A stretch of DNA of 64,000 nucleotides from Panorpa germanica (lineage: Eukaryota > Arthropoda > Insecta > Mecoptera > Panorpidae): NCBI GenBank assembly GCA_963678705.1, contig OY783210.1:18849331-18913330 (forward strand), written 5' to 3'. Position numbers and translations under genes: made by a program. Shown here one piece after another: positions 62,126 to 64,000 of this stretch. Position 1 is the first letter of the stretch. The number at the start of each line of letters is the position of its first letter. The notes beneath the pieces are model-generated. The model had not been told where the DNA came from, did no database searches, and worked only from the letters and a program-made list of their open reading frames with translations.

Positions 62126-64000
62126 TTTTCTAATTTCTTGAGTAATATGATTAAAATAAAACTATAATTTATGCACCAGAAAGAATATTTTTATTGCGAC
62201 AATTCTTTCACATAGTCACATAGTGTCAACCTAAATGGACTTGCAACAATAACACAAATCCATCTCACATAAACTGGCAACATAGCAAAGGCCGGAAGGA
62301 GGCGAATAAAAATGACAATGATGTATATTATATTGTATGTAAAAAACATTTTTTTAATATATCGTGCCTCTCATTAATATTCTATATTATAATTATAGTA
62401 ATAAAAAACTGCTTTAAAATTATCTTCTATAATATTTTTTTTAATTTCACAAGTTTTTTTTATACTTTATAAATAATTTGAAACTTGTAATATTTTATAA
62501 TTATTATTTTTTCTTTAAACATAAAAGTATTAAAAGCAAATATAGCTTAATCTTGTACATATATTATTTATTTATAATTAATAAATTGCATTCTCTTTAT
62601 TTTGAATTAATCTTTTTTTAATACAGATAAATAGGTTTTTGATCCACTCACATGCGTTTTTGTGACATTCATAAATTTACTACTTAGAAATATAAATTTA
62701 CATTATTTTTTATATTTAAACTTAAAGTTTTTTTTTTATTTTGCGAACGAGACGAGAAATAATAAAATAAAATTGTTCAACAAAATGAACGTATTTATAT
62801 TTCTAAGTAGAGTATCATGATGTTTATATATATATATAATATTCTTTTTTTAATTAATTTACATTATTAAATCATAAATTTAATATATAAAGTGATCATA
62901 ATTATGTAATATAGATATTTCTATAATTAGTTTTATTTCTTCCTTATGCTGTACAACGAAAGCAAAAAATATATCATCATTTTTCATTTAATTTTATAAT
63001 AAAAATAATATATAAAAATAATTTTAAAAAAATATCTAAAAGTTATTTACGGATTTCATAATAAATACAAGTTTGATTTTAAATTTGTAATATTTTTATA
63101 CTAGTACGAATTAGCAGCTTAAGTGTATAATCACGTGCAATAAGCGGCAATTATTTATTTGTTCTTTAATTCAACTATTCGTTCAATTAAAACACCGGGT
63201 AAAAATTTTATAAATACAAAAACAATATATAATAAGAAACGCTTAATATTTTATCATTCTACCGGGAGAATTGATTATGTTTGCACTTAATATAAATTGG
63301 TTTCCTAATAAGATAATAAAAATAATATGATAGCAACTAAATTTACTTTAATAAAATATAATCCAAAAAAACAATTACACAAATATGTTTAAAATGTTTC
63401 ATTATTAAATTGTAATAATTATATCATTTTATTTATTTTATTTACCTAATTAACGAATGCACAGAGGCTGTTAGACATTTACGCTTCATACGTGAGAAAG
63501 TGATGTTTTAAAATATATATCAAATTATCTTTTGTGGCTAGCACTCAAAATTAAGTATATTGTTAATGATATGAAATATACTTAATTTTAATATATAATA
63601 AAAATTATAACATACCTCTATAAAGTCTTATTATAGTTAAAGGTAATAATATTCAATTAATTATTCGATTACTCTTTGTTTTTGAATAATTAATTGAATA
63701 ACAACATTTTAAAAAATGTTTACATTTTTAATTATACGCTACTGTTCATGCACTTGGAGGCAGTATAATAAAATGGCCGTTGCTTTAATTCAGTGTTTAT
63801 CAAGAAACTGTAATTTTATTAATTATTGATTTTGCTTAAAAGTAATCTATAATCGAAGACAAGCGTTACAATATCAATCTATAGTTCCTAAAAAACATTA
63901 CCGAATTTATTGTTATCAATATTCTTAATAAATTGATGTTTTTATTATTATTTTAATTTTAATAGTGTTTCTGGCAGTTTTTATCCCAAAATATGATATA
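62126..64000. other. AT-rich end of window, no gene seen
   Basis: Almost 1.9 kb of very AT-rich sequence without a supported gene. It contains three perfect inverted repeats: 18-bp arms with the word CTACTTAGAAATATAAAT near 62,680 and its complement near 62,790-62,808; 14-bp arms at 63,547-63,560/63,576-63,589; and 16-bp arms at 63,651-63,666/63,684-63,699. Confidence 0.6.
63547..63699. repeat. Two adjacent perfect AT-rich hairpins
   Basis: Hairpin one: arms AAAATTAAGTATAT (63,547-63,560) and complement (63,576-63,589), 15-nt loop. Hairpin two: arms ATTCAATTAATTATTC (63,651-63,666) and complement (63,684-63,699), 17-nt loop. They could be cruciform-forming sites or ends of a degraded element. 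Confidence 0.7.

Overview
This is an AT-rich (by eye) animal nuclear segment with short, intron-rich genes. Gene content and the type of mariner relic point to an insect, most likely a hymenopteran such as a bee; that placement is inference. No prokaryotic, viral or organellar gene was recognised, and no tRNA or rRNA.

Layout. (1) 1-16,434: three genes in tandem on the minus strand, in transcription order Mcr (a thioester-less TEP/alpha-2-macroglobulin relative with an LDLa module), BBS2 (BBSome subunit) and ORC1 (origin recognition complex; its C-terminal end lies beyond the left edge). (2) 16,435-30,880: a gene-poor stretch of about 14 kb, possibly a long 5' UTR intron of Mcr. It holds a truncated mariner transposase and two copies of a short element ending in GGCTTGTGTCCT. 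(3) 30,885-45,409: a compact housekeeping cluster: KRI1 (-), POLG (+), EIF1AD (+), NUP58 (-) and ARH3/ADPRS (+). KRI1/POLG and NUP58/ARH3 are divergent pairs; EIF1AD/NUP58 are convergent. (4) 45,900-62,130: a nested inverted duplication. Copy A (+) and copy B (-) form a palindrome with arms of about 6 kb around a 127-bp spacer centred near 52,021. Copy C (-) is a third copy of the outer part. Each copy carries a broken, intron-containing fragment of a slit-like gene (EGF and laminin-G exons; copy B also LRR exons). The inner arms hold arrays of a 146-147 bp satellite, 10 units on the left and 8 on the right. (5) 62,130-64,000: AT-rich sequence with small perfect hairpins and no gene seen.

The gene neighbourhood is mostly housekeeping: nuclear DNA replication (ORC1), mitochondrial DNA replication (POLG), ribosome biogenesis (KRI1), nuclear pore (NUP58), cilium (BBS2), ADP-ribose removal (ARH3) and barrier/immune surface protein (Mcr). 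No operon-like logic is implied. The most unusual structures are the nested palindrome with its nucleosome-length satellite and decayed slit copies, and a phase-symmetric cassette of two extra exons in NUP58 that encodes a cysteine-cluster insert.
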